DNA of 30,004 nucleotides. Origin: Nemertoderma westbladi (Eukaryota; Xenacoelomorpha; Nemertodermatida; Nemertodermatidae). Location of the stretch: contig JAUCBJ010007662.1 of the NCBI GenBank assembly GCA_032718475.1, positions 1-30,004 on the forward strand. Direction: 5' to 3'. This document shows, piece by piece, positions 1-8,944 of the stretch. How positions within the stretch are numbered: the first letter of the stretch is position 1; each line of letters starts with the position of its first letter. The notes under the pieces were generated by a model that saw only the letters and a program-made list of their open reading frames with translations, searched no databases and had not been told where the DNA came from. A program made the position numbers and the translations under genes.

Positions 1-8
1 GAACTTAC

Positions 9-252
9 CTCTTTTGTGTAGATAATCTATTGCGCTGACCAGCTGACGGACTATTACTTTGGTTAGATTCTCAGCTAAGGGGCCACTATCCTTGAAGTAG
101 GTAGACAACTCGCCCTGGTCGCATAGTTCCATCACTAGGTAGGTGTGTTGGGACGTCTCTAGAACTTCCTCTAGATGGACGATATTGGAGTGGCTTACCC
201 GTTTAAGTATCGCCACTTCGCGTTCAACCATTTTGAGAGCGGCGCTTCCGGC
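9..252 (-). CDS. STK33: STK33-like Ser/Thr kinase, second visible coding exon (N-lobe to start of C-lobe)
   Basis: The minus strand reads open for 81 codons plus one base between an acceptor (CCTAG|GCC, AG at 254-253) and a donor (AG|GTAAGT, GT at 8-7). Joined in phase 0 to the exon at 4395-4631, it continues the kinase domain. The beta3 end runs KEK then AGSAALKMVEREV, so the alpha-C glutamate is about residue 91. It is followed by a beta4 segment (HSNIVHLEEVLE), then YLVMELCDQGEL, the beta5 strand and hinge (about residues 117-128), and an alpha-E helix ending IDYLHKR. The exon ends in phase 1 with G, which would start the Asp of an expected 'DIVHRDLK' catalytic loop outside the window. The KEK-AGS junction and the hinge closely resemble vertebrate STK33, a CaMK-group kinase of poorly known substrate. 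Catalytic HRD and DFG motifs are not in view, so activity cannot be judged here. Confidence 0.85.
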
Positions 253-513
253 CTAGGCATTAAATAATATTGTTTTAGAATTATAGTTATTGTGTTTGAT
301 AAATCATTTTTTCGCCCTGTTAGCTATAGATCGAGTTGTTAAACCACATCGTTTGTCACTGTTTTAGACAATTATGTTTAGCAATGCTGGAATAAATTAC
401 ATTTACTTTCGCATTTACTCATATTATTAAATGTTCTTAAATAGTCCTAAAATTAGATATGGTGTCTTAGAAATTTGAACAGTTACGTTCTTACTAAGAC
501 TACATTACTGAAC

Positions 514-1360
514 TTCTGATAAGTGGTTCAGTGATATGTGGAGCAGGCAGGGCAACCTGGTATGGGTTGCCAAGTTCAACAAGTGACTTTCCGGCTGATA
601 ATCGATTTTGCTCGGACAAAGCGACTACCTCTATATATCTGCTTCGTGGATTATATCAAAGCCTATGACCGTGTCGACCATAACAAGTTACGGGTTGTGG
701 AAATCGATTCTTGCAATCTACAGCCAACTGCTTCAGTGATACACAGGCACTGTTAGGTGAATCAACTTTGATCGCATCGGATGTTGCTGTTCTACAAGGA
801 GGTCCTGATAGTTGCCCGATGTTCACTTTTTATGTTGACCCCTTGATTTCTTCATTAAAAAACTCAGGTCCAGATGGTTGGCTAATGCTTCTTTGCATTT
901 TGTTGCTCAAAGACGATGCAGTGATTTTCGCCACAACACGGCAGAAAATGGATTAACAATTTTTATTAAAGAAGCAAAGACATTGAATATGTTACTTGGT
1001 GAAAAAAGACACTATTTATTAGAGTGAATGTTTGTGATAGTCTCCCTTTCAAAGTTGATTATATTACGATCCGTCCCACTGACAGTTACATTTACCTGGG
1101 AACTCGAATCTCAGCCAAATCAATGATCACCTGGTTGACAAAAAAGACCAGATTCTAAAATTTTACACTTTCCTGGCGAGAAATTCAAATACACCATTTC
1201 CAGTTAAACGAACTGTGTGGAATGCAGACTCGAATGGTTTATTTTAAAACTCTTAAGGCTTTGTTGGGTGTCAGCCAACAGACTCCTGGTATTCCTGTAT
1301 ATATACTTAGTGATTTAAGAACTCGTAGAGCACATCAAATTAAGTATATAAACCTAAAAC
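514..1360 (+). pseudogene. LINE (non-LTR retrotransposon) reverse transcriptase relic, 5' piece
   Basis: Disrupted frames together read as part of a LINE reverse transcriptase. At 538-700 the frame gives EQAG.PG.GC...RLIIDFARTKR.PLYICFVDY.KAYDRV, the conserved RT block containing the first catalytic Asp (FVD). At 760-955, in another frame, there is VAVLQGGPDSCPMFTFYVDPLI and then LLKDDAVIFATTR, which keeps the DD of the catalytic box. Further on, about 1078-1110 gives DSYIYLGTRIS, about 1160-1230 an FLARNSNTPFPVKRTVW block, and about 1255-1350 LKALLGVSQQTPG and RRAHQIKYI. Stops and frame changes separate the blocks, so it is a dead copy. The endonuclease part is missing. It lies antisense to the kinase gene, inside its intron. 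The clade is not assigned. Confidence 0.75.
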
Positions 1361-1700
1361 TACAGTATACCAAATAATTAAGTGAGGGCCTTAACAGTTG
1401 TCAAAATTACGCAAATAAGGCACAATATGCACATAATTATTAATAATGTGCGCAACACAGCTCTGGTGAGCTTGTGTCAAGGCGTCCTTTAATACAGGCC
1501 ATGCAGCCGAGATTTAGGCTAAATTAGCGTAGGCTGAAAGTTTTTACTTACAGACACAGTAGTACCAGTTCAGCAGTACTGTAATTAATTAGCTTTATTA
1601 AAATCAAGTTTTCTTTAGGCCTACACTATATTACAGTATTTTTATACTTTTATAATTTCGACAACATTGTCGAATTGACAACATTGTTCCAGCCTGCGCA
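1361..1700. other. AT-rich intronic stretch, nothing recognised
   Basis: No open frame, RNA gene or clear repeat was recognised. It follows the decayed C-terminal part of the LINE relic and may contain more unrecognisable relic sequence. Confidence 0.5.
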
Positions 1701-1810
1701 GAAACTTTCAGTTTGAAATGTATAAAATGTGAAACTTTCAGTTTGAAATGTATAAAATGTGAAACTTTCAGTTTGAAATGTATAAAATGTGAAACTTTCA
1801 GTTTGAAATG
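1701..1810 (+). repeat. 30-bp tandem repeat, about 3.7 copies
   Basis: GAAACTTTCAGTTTGAAATG followed by TATAAAATGT repeats at 1701, 1731, 1761 and (partial) 1791. The three full copies are identical, suggesting recent expansion. The partial copy runs into non-repeat sequence at 1811. Confidence 0.95.
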
Positions 1811-2024
1811 TTGTCAGATGCTTGGCCGTGCCCTAACTCATCTGACAATGCGACTCTATTAAACTGAGAAAATTTAGTTTAGTTTAATACGCCAAATACA
1901 AATAAAACTTAATATCATAATAATAAATAATATAATAATTAGGATCTATCTATTTAATTAATGAAGAAACAGTATTAACAAAAAGTTCCTGATAGATAAG
2001 AAAAAGTAATTCTATAAGGCAGTG

Positions 2025-2145
2025 ATTTTTTATGTCCTTTTATTTGACTTTTTTTGTCTTTTTTTTTACTAATTATGCATAATGACTTTTGTTGTCCTTT
2101 TAATGACTTTTATTGTCCTATTAATGACTTTTTATGTATGAATTT
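2025..2145 (+). repeat. Degenerate T-rich short tandem repeat
   Basis: Roughly 20-bp units of the form TGTCCTTTTAATGACTTTTA recur with variable T-run lengths. The repeat is imperfect and its boundaries are approximate. Confidence 0.6.
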
Positions 2146-2341
2146 CTTCAAACTGTCAGACTGCTGATTTCTGGACTGTCAGACAGTTGATTTCACTATG
2201 CCAAAACATTCCATGATTCCATGATTTATAGACTATGAGATAGATTTCCATATGCGCCTGTGGTAAAAAGACTCTATATTTAATAGTTTGTGGTTGTTGT
2301 CGATAATCGATTACCACATGACGTAGCAAAACACTCATTTT

Positions 2342-2933
2342 ATAGCCAAAAACAATTACCAATTGATGGAAAGGAGCAGGTTAAGGCCGAGTTTTCTAAC
2401 CAAAACAATAAACAGTCACTTTACCAAATCAGGGAAAGGAGCAGGTTACAGAGACGGGATTTTCTAACCAAAACAATAAACGATCACTTAACTAATTGAG
2501 GGAAAGGAGCAGGTTACAGAGGCGGGATTTTCTAACCAAAACAATAAACGATCACTTAACTTATTGAGGGAAAGGAGCAGGTTACAGAGGCGGGATTTTA
2601 TAACCAAAACAATAAACGATCATTTAACTAATTGAGGGAAAGGGACAGGTTACAGAGGCGGAATTTTCTAACCAAAACAAAACGATCATTTAACTAATTG
2701 AGGGAAAGGGGCAGGTTACAGAGGCGGGATTTTCTAACCAAAACAATAAACGATCATTTAACTAATTGAGGGAAAGGAGCAGGTTACAGAGACGGGATTT
2801 TCTAACCAAAACAATAAACGATAACATTACCAATTGAGAGAAAGGAGCAGGTTACAGAGGCGGGATTATCTAACCAAAACAATAAATGATCATTTAACTA
2901 ATTGAGGGAAAGGGGCAGGTTACAGAGGCGGGC
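2342..2933 (+). repeat. 68-bp tandem repeat, about 9 units
   Basis: AGGTTACAGAGGCGGGATTT followed by TCTAACCAAAACAATAAACG and a GATCATTTAACTAATTGAGG type spacer. Starts of AGGTTAC (AGGTTAA in the first unit) fall at about 2378, 2443, 2511, 2579, 2647, 2713, 2781, 2849 and 2917, giving a period of 68 bp with one 65-bp and one 66-bp unit. The first unit is the most diverged. It separates the two LINE relic pieces. The period is not a multiple of three and no reading frame runs through it. Confidence 0.95.
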
Positions 2934-3689
2934 CTTCTGTGCTGTTGGAAGTAGTGGTGCCGCTATCCGTAACACTACTCAGACAGTAGTCATGATCCAT
3001 TATTGATTATAAAACTAATACAGTAATAGGCCTAAATTATGTGAAAGGTATATCCACATTTTCCACAATCCTGCAATCCAGTTTGGCCTATCAATTATTT
3101 AAAATTTATTAGCACAACCGGTAGGCCTACCATTACCGTATTTAAATGGGAGGCTACACAGTAGGCCAATAGCAGTACCGGTGCCGGTACCGGTACTAAA
3201 ATACAGAAATACCTGCTTTATACCTACATCTGTACATACAATACCGCAAAATAGTGCTATATATACTAATACCGGTACTGATAGCCTGAGAGAACAGCAG
3301 TAGAGAAACCCGTAGCATGGAACCTAACATTAGACTTTTGGAGGACATAAAAAATAAAAAAATAAGGACAAAAAAAGAATTTAAACGGACAATAAAAATT
3401 ATTGCGATTCTATAAAGTACCTACCGCACCGGTAATAATAATATAAAGTAACCATGATATAACATATAATGCCACCACTACAGTACCATGTCGCCAAATC
3501 CCAGATCCACCCTAATGTCATCCGATGTCGTCACCATATGCACCAATGCCACGCATTGTAGTATTAATGGTTAATTATAGTATTTAAACATATTTTTATT
3601 AAGTATTTATTTCATTCCGAGCCATTTGAAATGTCCAAAGCGTTGACAGCTCAGCCCGATGGACTGTTGGAGGCTTAAGTTTAATTAAG
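2934..3689. other. AT-rich intronic stretch with small palindromes
   Basis: No gene recognised. It holds GTAGGCCTAC at 3121 and a cluster of ACCGG/CCGGT palindromes at about 3117-3196 and 3271. Similar short palindromes occur elsewhere in the window (near 4650-4700, 10791 and 11247). Confidence 0.6.
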
Positions 3690-4350
3690 GACAAAATTCT
3701 TTCAGCTGATACAACCCGTTTTATGAATTATAGGAATTTAAATAAGAGTCTTGTTTCTCCAATCTTTTACCGGCAAATGTGTCCAGATCTTAGGGAACAC
3801 CACAGGACGGCGCTAACCAGAATCCGGCTGTCATCTCATCGATTACGAATCGAAAAAGGCCGTTGGTCGAGAATTCCGCGGGAGGAGCGGTACTGTATAT
3901 GCGCTAAAGTAATACAATCAGAAGATCATGTTCTTTGCTCATGTGCGATCAGTTTGTCTCTGCGAACTTCGACTCGTTTCCAAACTCTCAATTTTACAAC
4001 GTTGGCTGCACTGTTGGAAGGTCCAGTAAGCAAGGTTGCATGCTACATATCTTCGGTTTTGGATTTGTATCAAGATTGATTTCTCTTGCCAATTATTCTC
4101 TGGATATTCTTTATGTACAGGTACTTTAATGTGATGGAAGTCTACTTCGTTGCTGGAACTTTGGCACTGTTTTTAGTTTTGATGTTTTGTGTTTCATTGA
4201 AAATATATGCTACCTAAATGGACTACAACGGTTTATAATTGTATAATAATGATACATCCCCTCCCCCTTCCCCTTTATTTAGTTAATGAAATGGTGACGG
4301 GACAGTATGTTTTGTATATTTGACATAATTGTAGTCAATAATAATAATAA
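3690..4350 (+). pseudogene. LINE C-terminal domain and 3' tail relic
   Basis: An intact 118-codon frame (3723-4079, open slightly upstream) ends in a natural stop. It contains RTALTRIRLSSHRLRIEKGR, then WSRIPREERYCICAK and SEDHVLCSCAIS, a C-x-C ... H-x(4)-C zinc-knuckle-like pattern. This matches the C-terminal region found after the RT in several invertebrate LINE ORF2 proteins. The 3' UTR-like stretch ends in a short (AAT)n run at about 4336-4350, as LINE tails often do. Same strand and plausible order suggest it is the 3' part of the relic at 514-1360, but two separate insertions are possible. Confidence 0.65.
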
Positions 4351-4394
4351 CCCAGGGTTACACTAACCTATCCACTCCAGCACTTAGCCCTTAC

Positions 4395-4631
4395 CTTCTC
4401 TTTATGCACCTTCTTTATGGCCCACCGTTTGCCGGTCTCCTTATTGACAGCCAGACTGACGGTACCGAAGGCCCCGCGTCCCAACTCCCTACCGAAATCG
4501 TAGCGATCGGATACAAAATCCTCGTCGGTGCGCGTGTGTCGGGTGATCCGAAGGGCCGATCGTATCGGGGTAACGGACCGTCTACCGCGGTCAGGTAGAC
4601 CCGGACCATCTGTCGGTCGTAGCGTCGCCAT
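4395..4631 (-). CDS. STK33: STK33-like Ser/Thr kinase, first coding exon
   Basis: Exactly 79 codons run from ATG (4631-4629) to a donor at 4394 (AAG|GTAAGG), so the exon ends in phase 0 and joins the exon at 9-252 in frame. An in-frame TAG lies two codons before the ATG, which supports this start unless CTATAG there is itself an acceptor; the pyrimidine tract is poor. Residues 1-42 are basic and probably disordered. The kinase domain begins near YDFGREL. The glycine-rich loop GRGAFG is at 51-56, with V58, and AIKK places the ATP-anchoring lysine at residue 73. The N-terminal extension is short, about 40 residues. The family is STK33 by the loop, the KETG.KWAIKKV-like strand and the exon junction. 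A related CaMK-group kinase remains possible. The donor sits only about 44 bp from the 3' end of a LINE relic in the intron. Confidence 0.85.
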
Positions 4632-4640
4632 TACCTATAG

Positions 4641-4734
4641 CTAGTGCAGTAGTACCGGTACCGTAGTGCAATAGTATAGTACCGGTACCGTGGAGCAGTA
4701 GTACCGGTACCGTAGTGCAGTACGGTTACCGAAA
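4641..4734. repeat. ACCGGTACCG-bearing tandem repeat just upstream of the kinase start
   Basis: Roughly 30-34-bp units of AGTAGTACCGGTACCGTAGTGC type, repeated about three times with small indels. The cluster starts about 10 bp upstream (minus-strand sense) of the STK33-like ATG, so it would lie in the 5' UTR, promoter or an upstream intron. No TATA box or initiator is assigned. Confidence 0.8.
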
Positions 4735-5701
4735 TGGTCAGTCTAAAGACCCAGGATTGCACTTCGAATAACAATAATACCAAGTATTAAAAGTTTTTTT
4801 TTTAGTATTTATCACCAATCACACATTGTCTATTAATACATAGGCCAACATTACTAGTGGCTACGTACCTATACATACTGACATACCGGAAATATCAGAA
4901 AATTCGCCAAGGCCTACCGCATCTCATACGTACATCAAATCATATAGTTTTTAATTAAAAAAAAAACATATAAATACATAATCTAGAGAAAAGTCTACTG
5001 TACATAACATTATTGTCAATGCAGTGAATAGGCCTATATTAAAAAATTATTTAATTGGCTACTGAACTAAAAACGTACTCACAGTGTGACAAAAGATCTG
5101 TTACAACCAGATTGTCAGACAACCAACATCAAAGCTAATACCACTGTTTCATTCCTTATAAGTTTACATGGTTGCTAGGACACGGGCACAATTTAGCCAG
5201 CTGACTTTGGTAATATTGTTATTCACAACAACTGACCATAGTTGTTTCTATCTGCACTAATAGATAAATAATATATAAACATGTGGACTATTTTATTACA
5301 TGGAATTGAAACCTTTGAAGCTCGTAGAAGCAAATATTCATCAGTGGTCATCAGAAAAATAATCGAATTTACTTTTACTCAAACATAATTTTATTCCACT
5401 AAAATTGGTTCAGTCACGTTCCGGGTACCTACAAGCTACAAATGCAATACAAAATACTAAATTTTTATTAATTTACGAGTTTGTACAGTGAATTTGTTGA
5501 CACTATGGAGAGTTGTATATTATTGGTATATTTGGTTTTGGTTTATTATTTTGGTTAGGGTTATTTGGTCAGGCATTAAAACTAATTAAAACGGTCATGT
5601 AACCCCCACCCTAAGTCATAATCTAAGGAATTTAGCGGAATTTCAGATATTATTGCCATAAGGGCTGATAATGACCCTTCGGGTTATAATTATAATTATA
5701 A
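4735..5701. other. Upstream/intergenic stretch, nothing recognised
   Basis: AT-rich, with homopolymer T and A runs near 4795 and 4960. No coding frame, RNA gene or repeat family was recognised. If the kinase transcript starts upstream of 4640, its promoter would be here, but I see no element I can support. Confidence 0.5.
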
Positions 5702-5728
5702 AAAGGCGGCACACCTTATGCCGCCTTT
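5702..5728. repeat. GC-rich hairpin 1
   Basis: AAAGGCGGC (5702-5710) and GCCGCCTTT (5720-5728) form a perfect 9-bp stem with a 9-nt loop in an otherwise AT-rich setting. It resembles a bacterial terminator in shape, but the context is eukaryotic. Confidence 0.9.
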
Positions 5729-5762
5729 ATGAGTACGGTACTAAATTATTTAGAATGAAAAA

Positions 5763-5779
5763 GGCGGCAGAGTGCCGCC
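5763..5779. repeat. GC-rich hairpin 2
   Basis: GGCGGCA (5763-5769) and TGCCGCC (5773-5779) form a perfect 7-bp stem with a 3-nt loop. It shares the AAAGGCGGCA core with hairpin 1, about 60 bp away. Confidence 0.9.
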
Positions 5780-5783
5780 ATAT

Positions 5784-6362
5784 TTAAGTGTTGTTACGCA
5801 GAGGGTTAATTTATTATGTATTAAAAAAAGTGTAAGAAAAAGCGTTTTGAATATATATCTTTAATTCCAACATTGGTAGTAAATTAAATAATATAAGTAA
5901 TCTAGTAGCACATTAATATAGTAAAATTATTAATAAAAGGTTAAAAGGAGGTAACAACAAGGCGACTATTTATATGAATATCTTTCTAATAAAATTAGAC
6001 GTAGAGGCGTATTTATTTAGGAGGTAATGGGCGGTCAAGACGCATCAGGAATAGCGCTATTTATAATTCTGAAAGGCTGGGTGGTACTTTCTGACACTGG
6101 GAATAGTGGGTCCTTTCTGCGGCTGTATTGTGTTTTGAGAAAAAAGTAAAAAGAGTTTTATTACCTGGATAATATAATAATTACTCAACAATAGCGGGCT
6201 TTCCAAATATTTCGAATGCGGCCCAAGCCCAGCCCGCCCCGTGTCCATCTCAGTGTACAGTAATACATACAGACATAATAGCGTAACCACTCACATTTAG
6301 TAACAGCGATATGTAAAATGTTAAAATTTTTGAAAAACTTAATAACTCGTAATGAAGTGTAT
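5784..6362. other. AT-rich stretch, nothing recognised
   Basis: No gene or repeat recognised. It ends at the outer tip of the composite inverted-repeat structure. Confidence 0.5.
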
Positions 6363-6813
6363 AAGTAGTATAGGTTTGCACGGCTCGGTGACACTTAGAA
6401 CACATTCATGACTCATCGGTTAGGAATGTGACACCTACGGTGTCATTGGGTGTCATTGACGCCATACTGTCTGGGTGACACCTCACAATTAGGCTATTTA
6501 GACCCTAATTGACGGATGTCATCAATTAATTAAGTACATATTTAATCCCTAATGTGTCTTATAACTCCTAATTAGGGTTTAATTGATTATCCTAATTAAT
6601 TAGACCGATTAGCGCCCTAATACCCAATGGATCATGAGTGTTGTCTAACCATCGCTGAGCCGTGCAAACGGGTGTCGTAAGTGACTCCTCTGCCCTTTTA
6701 ATTATTGGTATGTATTTATTTGCATTTAATTTTAAATTATTTAATTGTATTACTTTTACTTTATTTATTTGTATTTAATTTTAAATTATTTAATTGTATT
6801 ACTTTTACTTTAT
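6363..6813 (+). repeat. Left inverted arm, containing a MITE-like core
   Basis: The core 6374-6672 has its own imperfect terminal inverted repeats: GTTTGCACGGCTC at the outer side and GAGCCGTGCAAAC at 6658-6670, with partial pairing continuing about 40 bp inwards. The inner 6717-6813 carries a 49-bp direct duplication (GTATTACTTTTACTTTA at about 6747 and 6796). The right arm has this segment once, so the duplication arose after the arms formed. Confidence 0.8.
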
Positions 6814-7094
6814 CTAATTGATTTCTATTTTTAGAATTAGCAATAAATAGTTTTTATTACTTACCGCATGACGTCATTGATGGCACCACCCCGGCTACCG
6901 CTTCACCATGGACTTTCAGCCCACCATATTTAGCCGTAGGGGATACAGGTCCCATACTGGTAACTAATTACTCTGTTGCGGTCCTCCTTTAAGCAGTTAA
7001 CAACCTAACTTAGGCTCTCCATCTACAGTAATCCCCCTACTGCTACCTCATCTTCTTAGCAACGTTAATTAATTCGAGTTGATATAGCAGCTCA
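6814..7094. other. Unassigned stretch between left arm and foldback element
   Basis: Moderately GC-rich stretch (about 6867-7060) with no open frame that I recognise. It may be the 5' continuation of the LINE scrap at 7597-7787, interrupted by the foldback element, but I cannot show this. Confidence 0.4.
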
Positions 7095-7596
7095 GAGGGC
7101 CCACTACAGTATAGGGGAATTATAATCCCCTTTCATTCTTTAACGCACAACAAGTTCTGTCATCATAAAGGGCCCCACAATTAATAGTAACGGTAATCAT
7201 TTTCGGTATACTGTATAATTAAATAAGGCCCTCTTTTAATACATAAGTTATATGCAGTTTATCTTCAATTTATTTAATTTGATTTATTTATTATTTATAT
7301 ATTATTATTTAATTTGAAGATCTTAGTACAAAGAAAATTAATAAAGATTAACAATATATAGCTTGTTATAATAAATAATAATAGAACAATTAGGGTTGTA
7401 AATAAAGACGAATTAAGTAAATTGAAGATAAACTGCATATAACTTATGTATTAAAAGAGGGCCTTATTTAATTATACAGTATACTGAAAATGATTACCGT
7501 TACTATTAATTGTGGGGCCCTTTATGATGACAGAACTTGTTGTGCGTTAAAGAATGAAAGGGGATTATAATTCCCCTATACTGTAGTTGGCCCTCT
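7095..7596. mobile_element. 502-bp near-palindromic foldback (MITE-like) element
   Basis: The arms 7095-about 7300 and about 7395-7596 are inverted copies with very few differences. The tips are GAGGGCCCACTACAGTATAG and, inverted, GAGGGCCAACTACAGTATAG. Shared inner blocks include GGGGAATTATAATCCCC, AACGCACAACAAGTTCTGTC and ATATGCAGTTTATCTTCAAT. The central 100 bp is AT-rich. It has no coding capacity. No convincing target-site duplication was found by eye. Confidence 0.9.
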
Positions 7597-7787
7597 CACT
7601 ACAACTGTACGAGAACAGAGTATCTGTGTACCCTAAAGTTCCCTGCCTTGAAACTATCAAGCTTTGGGGCCAGATCTTTCAGTTACGCCGCGCCGCACCA
7701 GTGGTTTTTAATAGCCTCCCACTTAACCTAAGAACTGCTACTCAAATAAAACACTTTACAGTCAGTTTAAAAACAGAACTGAAATAG
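7597..7787 (+). pseudogene. Probable LINE ORF2 C-terminal scrap
   Basis: An open frame entering from the foldback element ends at a stop at 7785-7787. It contains FQLRRAAPVVFNSLPLNLRT followed by ATQIKHFTVSLKTELK. This resembles the 'aaP..WNSLP..iR.a.s...Fk..LKt' tail at the C-terminus of many LINE ORF2 proteins, with Phe replacing the usual Trp. The upstream part is cut off by the foldback element at 7596. The short length makes the call tentative. Confidence 0.45.
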
Positions 7788-7999
7788 AAATGTGTATTTA
7801 CTTTTAGACCTAATGGAAGAATGTGAATTGACACCAATAAACACATTTGTGGGGTCATCGTGCAGGACGAGGCTCCAGTTATCAGATACAGATTAAAATT
7901 GAGCGACTGTATCATAAAATCAGGTTTTGAGAAATTTACCCACACCACCAATCAATCAAAGAAAAGGGGACAGTACGTGTTCACCCCTTTTAATCTGCA

Positions 8000-8012
8000 C
8001 CCCCCCCCCCCC
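8000..8012 (+). repeat. 13-base C homopolymer
   Basis: Thirteen consecutive C residues, a typical place for length error in sequencing or assembly. Confidence 0.95.
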
Positions 8013-8033
8013 ACCCTTCTCACCCACCAGTAC

Positions 8034-8345
8034 TTTATAACTACGGATGCCTTCAATAGGCGAAGCCAGGTATGGTTTATAGGAATATACTCAATATACA
8101 GGCAGTACTCGTCTTCATTATTATAAACGTCGTTGTGCTCGTCCTGTTTTGTATTTAAATATATTTCCTAAACGCAGACTGACGGACGATCTTTATAACT
8201 ACCGATGCCTTCAATAGGCGAAGCCAGGTATGGTTAATAGGAATATAGTCTACGCAGTACTCGTCTTCATTATATGCCTCGTTGCGCTCGTAGCTCGTCC
8301 TGTTTTGCATTAAAATATTTTTCCTAAACCAAGACTGACGATCTT
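8034..8345 (+). repeat. Tandem duplication, about 158-bp unit, two copies
   Basis: The units start at TTTATAACTAC (8034 and 8192). Both contain GATGCCTTCAATAGGCGAAG, CCAGGTATGG, CAGTACTCGTCTTCATTAT, CTCGTCCTGTTTTG and AGACTGACG. Small indels and substitutions separate them, so the duplication is not recent. A stub of a third unit (CTTTATACAGTTATAACTA) follows. Confidence 0.9.
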
Positions 8346-8944
8346 TATACAGTTATAACTATGCGAAGTTTCGAAACTGTGCGAGTAACTGCTGATACAT
8401 CTATGTGGAGATGTGTGATACAACGCCAACGCATCGTATGCCGATGTAGTAATATGGGTATGGAAATAATATTAAATCAATGTACACTCTTAAAGCTGCA
8501 GCGAAAAAATGTAGATAATTTCCTAGGTTACATATAAAATAATAAAATTATTTTTAAGAACATTAATTTTACTACTTCGCAAAAATTCAATTAAAAAATA
8601 ACCAGACAAATATATTGCGGAATAAACTATTTCAGATATAAGCCTACAACAGCCATGTCATGATATAGTATTTAATGTCATTATATCTTGTCACCTGAGA
8701 TAGTAAGTAATACAACATTTATAGACAGCAATTGAGATAAAATGATTCACAGATTCAGTTATTATATTTAATTTCCAATTAAAACAATATTATGGCAAAT
8801 AAAATAAATAAAATAATGAATATGAGTTAAAATACTGTATTTAAAATTATTTATAAAAATTGCTATGTATTTCAAACTTAAAGTTATCTTCAGGCAAATA
8901 AGATATTAATAATAAGATATAATAAGATAATAAGATATAATAGC
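8346..8944. other. AT-rich stretch, nothing recognised
   Basis: No gene seen. The right end (about 8899-8941) is a degenerate AATAAGATAT-type simple repeat that may be the target region of the following LINE. Confidence 0.5.

Larger units (their letters stand above)
253..4394 (-). other. STK33: Intron of the STK33-like gene (4,142 bp)
   Basis: Bounded on the minus strand by GTAAGG at 4394 and CCTAG at 253, with phase 0 on both sides. It contains a LINE relic in two pieces, a 30-bp tandem repeat, T-rich short repeats, a 68-bp tandem repeat, and short dispersed palindromes (GTAGGCCTAC at 3121, ACCGGTACCGGT-like near 3176-3196). In 261-513 I see only AT-rich intronic sequence. Confidence 0.75.

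Noticed and set aside
4404-4609. Overlapping 64-codon frames on both strands across the kinase exon
   Set aside because: Shadows of the exon in other frames; neither shows family resemblance.
5702-5779. Bacterial intrinsic terminators
   Set aside because: The stems look right, but there is no adjacent bacterial gene and the window is clearly eukaryotic.
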